Part shown: piece after piece, positions 48,178 to 60,218 of the stretch
Layout of the letters: every line of letters begins with the position of its first letter
Position numbering within the stretch: position 1 is the stretch's first letter
Assembly: GCA_945871035.1 (NCBI GenBank)
Contig: CAMBUD010000005.1
Location: 1 to 64,000, forward strand
From: Planctomicrobium piriforme
GTDB lineage: Bacteria; Planctomycetota; Planctomycetia; Pirellulales; UBA1268
Length of the DNA: 64,000 bases
Direction of reading: 5' to 3'
Notes under the pieces: model-generated
What the model was told of the DNA's origin: nothing
The model's database searches: none
The model's input: only the letters and a program-made list of their open reading frames with translations
Program-made: the position numbers and the translations under genes

Positions 48178-49677
48178 ATGATCTGCGTCAGCATTGGACG
48201 AGGACGCCACCGGCACGTAATTGCTGAGCACAAGCATCTGGCCGAAAACAATATTCGCCTTGTCGAACTGCGGCTGGACTACATCCAAGGCACGGTGGGG
48301 GTCAAGCGATTACTCAAAGACCGTCCCTGCCCAGTGATTATCACATGCCGAAGAGGCATCGATGGTGGACGGTGGGGTGGATCAGAAGAAGCACGTTTGA
48401 TGTTGCTGCGCACAGCAATCGCTGAAGAAGCTGATTATGTCGATCTCGAGGACGACGTCGCCGTCACCATTCGACGCTATGGAAAAACAAAACGCATTGT
48501 CAGCCATCACGATTTTCACAAGACACCCTCCGATTTAACTGCTCTCCATAAAAAACTCGCCTCGATGGATGCCGATGTCGTCAAGATTGCCACGATGGCC
48601 AATCATCCAACCGACAATTTACGGATGCTCGAGATGGTTCGAGTCAGCAAAATTCCAACGGTGGGTATTTGTATGGGCGACATCGGTACGCCAACGCGGA
48701 TATTGAGCGGCCGGGCTGGATCGCCCTTTACATACGCAACATTTCAGGATGATCGTGTGCTTGCCCCCGGTCAGATTGGCTGGCAGCGGATGCGTGATGT
48801 TTATCGCTACAACAGCATTTCACCCACAACAAAGATTTACGGCGTGGTCGCTGATCCTGTGGGACACAGCCTCAGTCCCGTTGTGCACAATGCAGCCTTG
48901 ACGGCCAATAACATTGATGCCGTCTACCTGCCCTTTCGTGTTCCTGCCGATCAGTTTGATGAATTCATAGCAATGGCTGACCGCTGGCCGTTGGCAGGTT
49001 TGAGTGTAACCATTCCCCATAAGGAGTCGGTGCTGCACCATGTTACGTCCATGGACGATCTGGTTAAGGATCTCGGTGCAGCTAACACCCTCCTCTTCGG
49101 TCCCTCGGGCGTGGCTGCCTACAACACCGACACAAAGGCGGCTGTAGACAGCTTGGCGGCGGTTCTGCTCGATAAAGAAAACCAGACGTTAAATCCTGGC
49201 ATTGGCGTGAAAACAGCCCTCGTGTTGGGAGCAGGTGGAGCCGCACGAGCCGTCGCTTTAGGACTCAAAAAATGCGGCGTCGATGTGACCGTTTCATCAC
49301 GAACATTTGATCGCGCAAAAAAGATTGGTCTCGACATGAATTGCAAGGCCGTCGAATGGAACTCTCGCTATCGCCTTCCGTATGACTGCATCGTGAATGC
49401 AACGCCGATCGGCATGCACCCCAACGTCGATGAAACTCCTTTCGACAAAGAGCACCTGCGGCCCTATATGGTCGTTTTTGACACTGTTTACAACCCAGAA
49501 AATACACTCCTTGTCAAAGAGGCACGACTGATTGGCTGTTCCATCGTGACGGGCGTAGATATGTTTGTTAGGCAAGCTTCAAGCCAGTTCGCGATCTGGC
49601 ACAACTGCGATGCTTCACAACAGTCGATGCACGATGCGCTCAAACGGGCAACGGCTTCTGCTAAACAGCCGGTCTAG
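48178..49677 (+). CDS. aroDE: Fused type I 3-dehydroquinate dehydratase / shikimate dehydrogenase
   Basis: N-terminal DHQase I (VELRLDYI, SHHDFH, ADVVKIAT), C-terminal SDH (VADPVGHSLSPVVHNAAL, LSVTIPHKE, GAGGAARAV). Confidence 0.95.
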   Translation: MICVSIGRGRHRHVIAEHKHLAENNIRLVELRLDYIQGTVGVKRLLKDRPCPVIITCRRGIDGGRWGGSEEARLMLLRTAIAEEADYVDLEDDVAVTIRRYGKTKRIVSHHDFHKTPSDLTALHKKLASMDADVVKIATMANHPTDNLRMLEMVRVSKIPTVGICMGDIGTPTRILSGRAGSPFTYATFQDDRVLAPGQIGWQRMRDVYRYNSISPTTKIYGVVADPVGHSLSPVVHNAALTANNIDAVYLPFRVPADQFDEFIAMADRWPLAGLSVTIPHKESVLHHVTSMDDLVKDLGAANTLLFGPSGVAAYNTDTKAAVDSLAAVLLDKENQTLNPGIGVKTALVLGAGGAARAVALGLKKCGVDVTVSSRTFDRAKKIGLDMNCKAVEWNSRYRLPYDCIVNATPIGMHPNVDETPFDKEHLRPYMVVFDTVYNPENTLLVKEARLIGCSIVTGVDMFVRQASSQFAIWHNCDASQQSMHDALKRATASAKQPV

Positions 49678-49731
49678 TGTTCCCCTCTATCTCATTGTTC
49701 TATCCATTCAATTCGCACAGCGATTCAGTAC

Positions 49732-50298
49732 ATGCCACGCATTACTCTCATTGGCTATAGGGGTACAGGAAAGTCGACTGTGGCCGCGATTGTGTCGCAG
49801 GCACTTGAAATGCCTTGGCGAGACGCCGACCTCGTGCTTGAAAACAAGCTGGGCTGTTCAATCGCCCAACTCATTCGTGATCGTGGCGAAGATGTTTTTC
49901 GGGATGAGGAGTCGGCTGTTCTCGTGGAATTGCTGGCCGAGTGTAACAGCGTGCTGGCCACCGGTGGTGGCGTAGTACTCCGGAAATGCAACCGTGACAT
50001 GCTCTCTAGGCAAGGCCGGCCGACTGTCTGGCTCAACGCATCGGCCCCCGTTGTGCGCAACCGCTTATCTCTCGATCCAACTACATCCCAGCGCCGACCG
50101 GCCCTGTCGGGCGTTGATCCACTTGCTGAGGTGACCCAAACTCTGCTCGATCGAGCACCGCTCTATCACGAGTGTGCTGATTTTGTTGTCGATACCGCAG
50201 AGTCCTCCGCGCAGCAGGTGGCAGATGAAATCGTTGCCTGGCTCACGACCCAGTGGCCGGCCATGGTGGCCAACAGTCTGCGGGATTTAACCCCATGA
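49732..50298 (+). CDS. aroK: Shikimate kinase
   Basis: LIGYRGTGKSTVAAIVSQAL, DADLVLENKLGCSIAQLI, LATGGGVVLRKCNRDML. Confidence 0.92.
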   Translation: MPRITLIGYRGTGKSTVAAIVSQALEMPWRDADLVLENKLGCSIAQLIRDRGEDVFRDEESAVLVELLAECNSVLATGGGVVLRKCNRDMLSRQGRPTVWLNASAPVVRNRLSLDPTTSQRRPALSGVDPLAEVTQTLLDRAPLYHECADFVVDTAESSAQQVADEIVAWLTTQWPAMVANSLRDLTP

Positions 50299-51488
50299 TT
50301 GTTCCACTGATCGCCGCTGTCAGCCTGATGTGGGCCCTAGCCGCTGGCATACTGGGGGCAGGACTGGGGCGAATGCTGACCCTTGTCGTTGGTGGGCTTT
50401 TGTCTGCCGGTATTTTTGCGAATGCTGTCGCGTTCAACAGACCGGAACGGGGATCAAAGAACGCCGGCAGCCAAAGTCGTCGACTTCATTTTTGGATTGA
50501 AATGGCTGTGATTATCACAGCAGTTGTGCTCTGGTGGTGGGAAGTCGCACGGCTTGGCCAGTTGCCGCTGCGCTGTGAGGAGCATGGATTGGAAGCAGGC
50601 ACACTGCTGGCGCGGTGTGTCGCCCATTTAGTTCTTTTTATGCTGTTAGCAGCAGCGTCGTGGATCGATCTTCGCTACCGTGTCATTCCCGACTGTGTGA
50701 CCGTGACAGGAGTTCTTCTCGGCCTAGCAACCTTGTGGCTTTGGCCAGATGTCCTGCTGCCGGTGGCAGGTGAGGTGCCCCGCTCGTTTGCACCGCCACA
50801 ACTCCAACTAGACGTGCTTGGTTTTTTTGGCGGTCTGCACACAGCGCCTGGCATTGCTTGGCTGGGGCCGTGGCCGTGCGTGCCGGGCCTCTTGTTACCC
50901 CTGGCAATTTTTACTATCTGGTGGCTCGTCTGCACTTCACCATTTTTGGATTTAGAACCGTCAAGACTGCTGCGGTGGCTCGAACCGCGGGGGGTGATCT
51001 TGGTTCTTGGGCTACTGGCGATCGTAGCGGCATGGGTCTGCGGTGGTGATCGCTACGTGGGCTTACAGTCGTCGCTGATCGGCTTGGCTGTTTCAGGTGG
51101 TATTGTGGGTGCTATCCGAACCGGTGCATCACGTGCCATGGGGCGTGAGGCGATGGGGCTAGGAGATGTAACCTTGATGGCCATGGTGGGGGCATGGCTT
51201 GGCTGGCAAGCCTGTGTGGTTGCTTTTTTCCTAGCAGCATTTTTGGGAGTGGCGCATGGCGCTGCGCATCTGTTGTTTCATCGTGAAAATGAACTGCCTT
51301 TTGGGCCGAGTCTCTGCCTAGCATCGGCAGGAGTCGTCGTTGCTTGGCGGCCAATCTGGGAAATTGTGGGGCTCTATTTCAATCAACCGCTCGATCTTGC
51401 GATCGTTGTGGGCAGCGTTGTGATCCTGACAGCCGTCACGCTCTTCGTCTGGGAAAAGTGGCGAAATGCACCCGCCGCGAAGCAGTGA
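50295..51488 (+). CDS. A24-family prepilin peptidase
   Basis: Multi-TM protein with ASWIDLRYRVIPD and GLGDVTLMAMVGAWLG aspartyl motifs. ATGA overlap with aroK. Confidence 0.85.
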   Translation: MIVPLIAAVSLMWALAAGILGAGLGRMLTLVVGGLLSAGIFANAVAFNRPERGSKNAGSQSRRLHFWIEMAVIITAVVLWWWEVARLGQLPLRCEEHGLEAGTLLARCVAHLVLFMLLAAASWIDLRYRVIPDCVTVTGVLLGLATLWLWPDVLLPVAGEVPRSFAPPQLQLDVLGFFGGLHTAPGIAWLGPWPCVPGLLLPLAIFTIWWLVCTSPFLDLEPSRLLRWLEPRGVILVLGLLAIVAAWVCGGDRYVGLQSSLIGLAVSGGIVGAIRTGASRAMGREAMGLGDVTLMAMVGAWLGWQACVVAFFLAAFLGVAHGAAHLLFHRENELPFGPSLCLASAGVVVAWRPIWEIVGLYFNQPLDLAIVVGSVVILTAVTLFVWEKWRNAPAAKQ

Positions 51489-51589
51489 TCCTCTGCTTTT
51501 CCCGTTTGAAAGCCAGTCGGGGCCGATCTTGCCTGCCCTCCTGTTCTTTTCTACCATTCCCGTCCCTGCCAACGGTATGGAGCCAGAGC

Positions 51590-52468
51590 ATGTCAATCCA
51601 CTTCCCTGCCGCCCACGTCTGCGCGCTGATACTTGCGCTCGCGCTCATGGTTGGCTGTTCTAATAATCCATTTCGAACGGCCACACAGGCAACGCCTATT
51701 AGCCTCACGCCTCCACCCGGGGTTGCGGCACCAGCGCACACCCTTCAGCAATCTCCGCCAGCGCTGACAGCACAGCAGCCCTCATATTCCAACGTTGACG
51801 GCCGACAGCTTGAGGCAACACTCGTTCGCAGTCGCCAAGAATCCCAACTCATGCAAGATGAGATCGGCGTGTTAAGGGAACAATTGGCGAGCACTTCTTC
51901 ACAGTTAGCACAAACTCGCACGACACAATTGCCACAGAGCCTACCGCCGGGTGGAAATGCCGCAACTCCAACAGCGACACAGCCCCAGTCTCTGCTAAGC
52001 CCTGCGCTCATGCAGGCAGGACTCATGCAGGCAGGATTGGTTCAGCTTTCTCTTCCCGGGGTCGAAAGCCGCCTTGATGGCACCGTTGTCCGCCTAGAGA
52101 TTCCCTCCGACAGGCTCTTCGAAAGCGGGAGTGCCAGCCTACTACCAGGCGGCGCAGCGATTCTTACGCAGACCTCTGCAGAGCTTACTCGCGTCTTTCC
52201 GCGACACTTTATCGGCATTGAGGGGCATATCGACACCGAGCCTCTGCAAAATGCCTCGTGGGGATCGCCACACCAACTGACTGCGGCTCGTGCCTCCGCA
52301 GTCTTCGATTTCTTCACCAGCCGTACGTCGCTGCGTCAGGGACAATTATTCCTTGTTGCCCACGGCTCCAACCATCCGGTGGTTTCCAATGCAACGGCGG
52401 CGGGGCGAGCGAAGAATCGCCGCATCGAACTGGTCATTTATGCAGAACAGGCGGCGGGACCCGACTGA
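51590..52468 (+). CDS. OmpA/MotB-family lipoprotein
   Basis: Lipobox ALILALALMVGC, C-terminal OmpA domain IEGHIDTEPLQ...LTAARASAVFDFF...NRRIELVI. Start at ATG 51590. Confidence 0.87.
   Translation: MSIHFPAAHVCALILALALMVGCSNNPFRTATQATPISLTPPPGVAAPAHTLQQSPPALTAQQPSYSNVDGRQLEATLVRSRQESQLMQDEIGVLREQLASTSSQLAQTRTTQLPQSLPPGGNAATPTATQPQSLLSPALMQAGLMQAGLVQLSLPGVESRLDGTVVRLEIPSDRLFESGSASLLPGGAAILTQTSAELTRVFPRHFIGIEGHIDTEPLQNASWGSPHQLTAARASAVFDFFTSRTSLRQGQLFLVAHGSNHPVVSNATAAGRAKNRRIELVIYAEQAAGPD
52007..52036. repeat. Exact 15-bp tandem duplication inside the OmpA-family gene
   Basis: ctcatgcaggcagga x2, encoding LMQAGLMQAG. Confidence 0.95.
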
Positions 52469-52534
52469 GCCGCGAGCCAACCGACTCTACCTTCCACCCG
52501 TTGTCTTTACGGGCATCCGATTTAGACTGCCTGC

Positions 52535-53146
52535 ATGGTAACAATTGTCGATTACGGCAGTGGCAATCTGCGTAGCGTACAAAAGGCTTTCGAGCGACTC
52601 GGAGCCACAACTTGTATTACCGACGATCCGCACGTGGTGGCAGAAGCCAAGCGGCTGGTTTTACCTGGGGTTGGTGCATTTGGTGATGCGATGCGATCGC
52701 TGCACAGCCGTGGTCTTGTTGAACCCATTCGTGCGCACCTCCTCGCAGATCGGCCCTTCTTTGGAATCTGCATGGGACTGCAATTACTTTTTGAAACTGG
52801 ATGGGAGGGTGGCTGTCATCAAGGATTGGGTATTCTTGCCGGAGATGTCTCGCGATTCGATCTTTCCGAGGGCATGAAAATCCCACACATGGGTTGGAAC
52901 ACGGTCGCTTGGCGCGAAGGCAGTAGTCGGCGAACTTTACTGGGAAACAGCCACTATTTTTACTTCGTGCATTCCTACTATCCCCAGCCCAAAGATGATG
53001 CTGTCGTTGCAGCGTCGACTGACTATGGTGGTTCCTTCTGCTCGGCAGTTGCCCGTGGGCGTTTATTTGCCACGCAATTTCACCCCGAGAAAAGTCAGGC
53101 CGCCGGTATGCTTTTACTTCAATCGTTTCTCGATGAAACCCGTTGA
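52535..53146 (+). CDS. hisH: Imidazole glycerol phosphate synthase subunit HisH
   Basis: VTIVDYGSGNLRSVQKAFERLG, LPGVGAFGDAM, FGICMGLQLLFE, TQFHPEKSQ. Confidence 0.96.
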   Translation: MVTIVDYGSGNLRSVQKAFERLGATTCITDDPHVVAEAKRLVLPGVGAFGDAMRSLHSRGLVEPIRAHLLADRPFFGICMGLQLLFETGWEGGCHQGLGILAGDVSRFDLSEGMKIPHMGWNTVAWREGSSRRTLLGNSHYFYFVHSYYPQPKDDAVVAASTDYGGSFCSAVARGRLFATQFHPEKSQAAGMLLLQSFLDETR

Positions 53147-53220
53147 GCGAATGAACCATTCTCTCAGCGGTATTGCTCCCCATCCATCAGCACTTATTTT
53201 CACAAAAGGAGCCCAGTCGC

Positions 53221-53946
53221 ATGGAACTTTGGCCTGCAATTGATCTGCGCGGTGGAAAATGCGTTCGGCTATTGCAGGGTGACTACGCACGCGAAACAGT
53301 TTTTGGGGACGATCCCATTGAGATCGTAAAACGCTTTGTGGCTGCCGGCGCACAGCGATTGCATATTGTTGATCTGGATGGAGCCAAGGTGGGGAAACCC
53401 GTGCAGGCATCGCTGGTGGCCCGCATGGTTGCGGCTGCCGGAGTGCCTTGCCAACTCGGCGGCGGCATCCGTTCATTCGAGACGGCGCAGGCGTATAGCG
53501 ATGCCGGTGTGCACAGACTCGTGGTGGGCAGTGTGGCTATTGAGCAACCGGCACTCCTTGAGCAACTCGCACTGGAGTTTCCCGATCGAATTGTGCTCGG
53601 ACTGGATGCACGCGATGGAAAAGTCGCTGTGCGTGGTTGGTTGGAAATGAGCATGCTCATGGCCGTTGATGTCGCCAAACGCCACATGAACCTTCCGTTA
53701 GCTGCGATTGTCTATACCGACATTGCTAAGGATGGCATGCTGACTGGTCCTAATCTTAACGCCCTTGCTGAGATGGTTGCGGCTGTGCCGCTGGCCGTCA
53801 TTGCCTCTGGCGGTGTGGCAACCGCTAAAGATATCAGCCAAGTGGCTGCGCTGGGGGCCGCTGGTTGCATCGTGGGCCGCGCGCTCTACGAAGGTGGTCT
53901 CACTCTCCTGGAGGCATTGGTCGCAGCGGGAGAGAGCCCCGTTTAA
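53221..53946 (+). CDS. hisA: Phosphoribosylformimino-5-aminoimidazole carboxamide ribotide isomerase
   Basis: MELWPAIDLRGGKCVRLLQGDY, LHIVDLDGAK, QLGGGIRS, YTDIAKDGMLTGPN, ASGGV. Start at ATG 53221. Confidence 0.96.
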   Translation: MELWPAIDLRGGKCVRLLQGDYARETVFGDDPIEIVKRFVAAGAQRLHIVDLDGAKVGKPVQASLVARMVAAAGVPCQLGGGIRSFETAQAYSDAGVHRLVVGSVAIEQPALLEQLALEFPDRIVLGLDARDGKVAVRGWLEMSMLMAVDVAKRHMNLPLAAIVYTDIAKDGMLTGPNLNALAEMVAAVPLAVIASGGVATAKDISQVAALGAAGCIVGRALYEGGLTLLEALVAAGESPV

Positions 53947-54165
53947 GAGCCATGGGCTCTCGCAGCAGGCATACCGTGAATGATCCCCGGCAGAGTTTGC
54001 CCTGTTTTCCGAGAGTATGACGCACTCAGGATTTTCGGGAGACAATTGGAAGAACCCTCAATTTTTACCCGCTTTCAGGCCGAACGTACGGGAGCAGCAG
54101 TTGTCGCGTATTTGTCGGGTGCCAAAGTTGCCGAAGTGGTCACGGCGCCTTTACGATCGAGTTCC

Positions 54166-55167
54166 ATGTCCACTGACATTCGCATCAAGGAACAATTACC
54201 AGAGCTGACTCGGCGCATCGTGGAAACCTACCAAGACGTTCCCACGATCCATTCACTCGGTCATTGCCCGCTGCCAAACTACGAATCGATTATCTCCGCT
54301 TGCGAAGATCTCAAGGAGATTCTCTACCCCGGCTACCGCAGGCGTGAAAATCTGCACATGGGGAACGTCACCTACCATGTAGGCGATCTGATCGACGGAT
54401 TGCACGACAAGCTCACCACTCAAATCGGGCGTGCCCTGCGCCACAGCCAATCGACACAGCGTGCAGCCACAGCCAGAGGCATCGAGACACCCGGCGTTCC
54501 AGATGTGGTGCAGCAATGCGTCGACGAGGCTGATTTTGAAGCATTAGGACAAATAAAAGCCGTCCAGTTTCTCGAGCGTTTACCCGAACTACGGCACGTG
54601 CTGGCAACGGACGTGCAGGCGGCCTACGACGGCGATCCAGCAGTCCGCACGCTCGACGAGGTTATTTTCTGCTATCCCGGTCTGGAAGCAGTATCCATCT
54701 ACCGATTAGCACACCTGCTCCACAGGCTCGAGGTACCGCTCATTCCACGCATGATGGCGGAGTGGGCGCATTCGCGCACCGGCATAGATATTCATCCCGG
54801 TGCTACGATTGGGGATCACTTTTTCATCGATCACGGCACCGGTGTTGTGATCGGTGAAACCTGCGAGATCGGTCGTCACGTAAAGCTCTATCAGGGCGTG
54901 ACGCTGGGCGCACTATCATTTCAAACCGATGCCGATGGACAACTCGTGCGCGGCACGAAACGGCATCCAACAATCGAGGATCGGGTGGTGATCTACGCCA
55001 ACGCCACAGTTCTCGGTGGTGCCACCCGCATTGGGCATAGTTCCGTGATTGGCAGTAACGTCTGGCTGACTCGCAGCATTGATCCGCACACAACAGTCGT
55101 GCTCGAACGCCCTAAGCTCCGCATGCGTGGTGAGCCACAGCCCTCGGAAAGTGACTACCAAATCTAA
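54166..55167 (+). CDS. cysE: Serine O-acetyltransferase (EpsC/CysE-like)
   Basis: Left-handed beta-helix repeats: [47 protein letters not shown]. Start at ATG 54166. Confidence 0.92.
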   Translation: MSTDIRIKEQLPELTRRIVETYQDVPTIHSLGHCPLPNYESIISACEDLKEILYPGYRRRENLHMGNVTYHVGDLIDGLHDKLTTQIGRALRHSQSTQRAATARGIETPGVPDVVQQCVDEADFEALGQIKAVQFLERLPELRHVLATDVQAAYDGDPAVRTLDEVIFCYPGLEAVSIYRLAHLLHRLEVPLIPRMMAEWAHSRTGIDIHPGATIGDHFFIDHGTGVVIGETCEIGRHVKLYQGVTLGALSFQTDADGQLVRGTKRHPTIEDRVVIYANATVLGGATRIGHSSVIGSNVWLTRSIDPHTTVVLERPKLRMRGEPQPSESDYQI

Positions 55168-55234
55168 AGCCACTTGGTACGGCGCGTCTGCGCAGCACTG
55201 GGTGGGCACACGTAAACCGAATGCGATCGAGCGT

Positions 55235-57208
55235 TCAGTTGACTCGTTCGAGTTGAATGTTGCGCAGATCCATCACCGCTGCTGCCTTCTTGACGACTGG
55301 TCGCACAACCAACCGATTTTTGCCGGCAACGAGTGACAACTGTCCGGCTTCAATCGGTACAAATCGTTGAAAGTGACCCGTTTCCTTGACTGTAAATTCA
55401 ATTGCTTTTTCACCCGCGCTCACCCCAACAGTCGAGCCGCCGTTCCCATTGCCACAGCCTACCAGTAGCGTGATGCGATAGACGCCAGGCTCTGCGAGGG
55501 TAATATCCCAAGCAGCTGTGTCGGCCGGATTGACCCAGCAGCCGAGGGTGTCTTTCTCCGGCTGGGCTTCGTAGCACAGTTTCTGACCTTCAATTTTTGC
55601 GTCCTGCGCTTTGAGGAGCAAGAAACTATCTCGGCCGACAGTCTGGTCACTTGTTTGGTCGACCATTGCACGCCGCCAGTCGACAAGGGCCGGCAACATC
55701 TCGACAGCAGTGGCTGCAGGCTTGAGGAGTGAGACATCTGTTGCGGTGTAGCAGGCAGCCCATTGTTTTTTATTGAAGTCTGGATTGGATGACATATTTC
55801 TGGCACTCACAGACCGTCGCCAAGCTTCCAGTCGCCCACGCATCGCGGCAACACGGGCTGGATCCTGATCGCTTACATCGTGCTCTTCACCGCTATCTTG
55901 AGTGAGGTTGAAGAGTTCCAAACGGCCGTCTTCGTAATGTTCGATGAGTTTCCAATCGCCCTCGCGAATGGCTCCTGCCGGCCTGCCGCCTTGATTGGTG
56001 TAATGCGGTTGATGCCAGAATAGCGAACGAACAGGTGGCCGTGGATCAGGAGTGGTGACCAAAAGCGGGGAGATGTCTTGAAAGTCGCAGGGTTGGGGGG
56101 CCGCCGCACCTGCCAAGTGACAGATCGTTGGTACGAGGTCACCAAGTGAAACAGGCGCGTCGACAACGAGCCTCGGCGGACACACCCCTGGCAAACGCAT
56201 GATGAGCGGCACGCGGATTCCACCTTCATAGAGAAACCCCTTGCCTGCACGGAATGGCCGATTGAATGTTGGCGACGCATCGCCCCCCTCGGGAACATGC
56301 AATCCACCGTTGTCAGACGTGAAAACCAAGAGCGTATCTGCCGCCAACTGATTGCGTTCGAGGGCAGCCATGATCTGTCCAACGGAAGAGTCGAGTGACT
56401 CAATCGCTGCGGCATAGGTGGGGTGAAAAGCCTGCGCGTGACGCTCCACAAGTTTGCTGGGGGCGGCCAGCGGAATGTGAGGGCTGTTGAATGCAACGTA
56501 GAGCAAAAAAGGGCTTTCTTTGTGGGACTCAATAAATGCTACGGCCTCTGCCGCATCACGCAGTTCACCCTTACCACCTGCCGGCGACTCAGCACCGGGA
56601 TTGGAATGACCGACCACAGACTGATCGAAGCCGCTTTCGATGGGGCCGTGTTCCTTGCCGCCTAAGTGCCATTTTCCAATACACATGCTGGCATATCCCT
56701 TGGTCTTAAGGAGAGCAGCAAGGGTCAACACACCGTCCGGCAAATGCTGCGCAATCACCGGGGCGAGCAATCGATGCGAACTCCTTTCGTTGCGGCCGGG
56801 TAAGAATGCCGTCAAGTTGAGCCGCGCCGGATGCTGGCCAGATAGCAGGGCTGCGCGCGAAGGGGAACAAACAGATGCGCTGCTGTAGGCAGTCTTAAAC
56901 AACACACCATCGCTCGCCAGTCGATCCAGTGCGGGCGTGTGCTGGTCTTTCCGGCCATAGCACCCCAAATCGTTGCTGCCCAAATCATCTGCCACCAAAA
57001 GCACAACATTCGGAGGACGTTTTTCCGGGTTGTCAGCTTTTGCAACACCGCCACTCGGGCACAACACAAGCCCAGACCAAAAAATAATGACGTTTGCAGC
57101 AGCCGCTACTGGGAACAGGCTCGATCGCTGCTTTGCGGGCGGTAGCAAAGACGTAGCAAAACAGGAGACGGAGGCGAGCGGTCGGCGACACACCACTCCC
57201 GGATGCAT
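55235..57208 (-). CDS. Secreted sulfatase with C-terminal beta-rich domain
   Basis: PPNVVLLVADDLGSNDLGCYG, formylglycine motif CSPSRAALLSGQ, IGKWHLGG. Start moved to ATG 57208. Confidence 0.93.
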   Translation of the reverse strand: MHPGVVCRRPLASVSCFATSLLPPAKQRSSLFPVAAAANVIIFWSGLVLCPSGGVAKADNPEKRPPNVVLLVADDLGSNDLGCYGRKDQHTPALDRLASDGVLFKTAYSSASVCSPSRAALLSGQHPARLNLTAFLPGRNERSSHRLLAPVIAQHLPDGVLTLAALLKTKGYASMCIGKWHLGGKEHGPIESGFDQSVVGHSNPGAESPAGGKGELRDAAEAVAFIESHKESPFLLYVAFNSPHIPLAAPSKLVERHAQAFHPTYAAAIESLDSSVGQIMAALERNQLAADTLLVFTSDNGGLHVPEGGDASPTFNRPFRAGKGFLYEGGIRVPLIMRLPGVCPPRLVVDAPVSLGDLVPTICHLAGAAAPQPCDFQDISPLLVTTPDPRPPVRSLFWHQPHYTNQGGRPAGAIREGDWKLIEHYEDGRLELFNLTQDSGEEHDVSDQDPARVAAMRGRLEAWRRSVSARNMSSNPDFNKKQWAACYTATDVSLLKPAATAVEMLPALVDWRRAMVDQTSDQTVGRDSFLLLKAQDAKIEGQKLCYEAQPEKDTLGCWVNPADTAAWDITLAEPGVYRITLLVGCGNGNGGSTVGVSAGEKAIEFTVKETGHFQRFVPIEAGQLSLVAGKNRLVVRPVVKKAAAVMDLRNIQLERVN

Positions 57209-57287
57209 TCGAGCCGTATCTCCGCCAACAAAGCCTGTGCGATTTCGAATCTTACACAAGTCAATCAGGAACTTTTTTAACAGGCTA

Positions 57288-57743
57288 CTACTGAGCATTC
57301 TGGGCAGCGCGCAGCTTTGCACGGGCCGTTTCCTCGGCTTGCATCTTGGCGGCAATGGCTTCGTCACCAGTGGCCACGGCGGCGTGCACTTTTTCGAAAT
57401 CCAAGCGGGCCTGTTCGGCATCGATTTTATTGGATGGGATTGCCCGCTGCGTGATGATGGTTACAGAATCGTGTCCGACTTCCACAAATCCGCCCTCAAC
57501 AAACGTACGGATAACGGTGCCCTCGGCTGCAGCTTGGTCGCCAATAATTCGAACTTCTCCTGACCCTAGCCTGCCAATAAATGGAGCGTGTCCACGCCCA
57601 ACGCCCCGCTGGCCGTCAAACAAGGGCAACGCGACAAATTGTGCGCGCACATCGAGGACCGTGCTTTCAGGCGTTACGATTATGCATCGCAATCCAGTTG
57701 CCGATCCATCTGGTTGAGAACCGGTAGTCTTTGAATCACTCAT
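57288..57743 (-). CDS. atpC: ATP synthase epsilon subunit
   Basis: CIIVTPESTVLDVRAQFVALPLFDGQRGVGRGHAPFIGRLGSGEVRI. Last of seven contiguous atp genes. Start at ATG 57743. Confidence 0.93.
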   Translation of the reverse strand: MSDSKTTGSQPDGSATGLRCIIVTPESTVLDVRAQFVALPLFDGQRGVGRGHAPFIGRLGSGEVRIIGDQAAAEGTVIRTFVEGGFVEVGHDSVTIITQRAIPSNKIDAEQARLDFEKVHAAVATGDEAIAAKMQAEETARAKLRAAQNAQ

Positions 57744-57756
57744 AGGGATTCCCTCT

Positions 57757-60199
<2,443 letters not shown>

Positions 60200-60218
60200 A
60201 CTCTACATACCTCTGGGG

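Noticed and set aside
53946-53960. AGAGCC-ATG-GGCTCT inverted repeat after hisA
   Set aside because: Only a 6-bp stem with no T-tract; insufficient to call a terminator.
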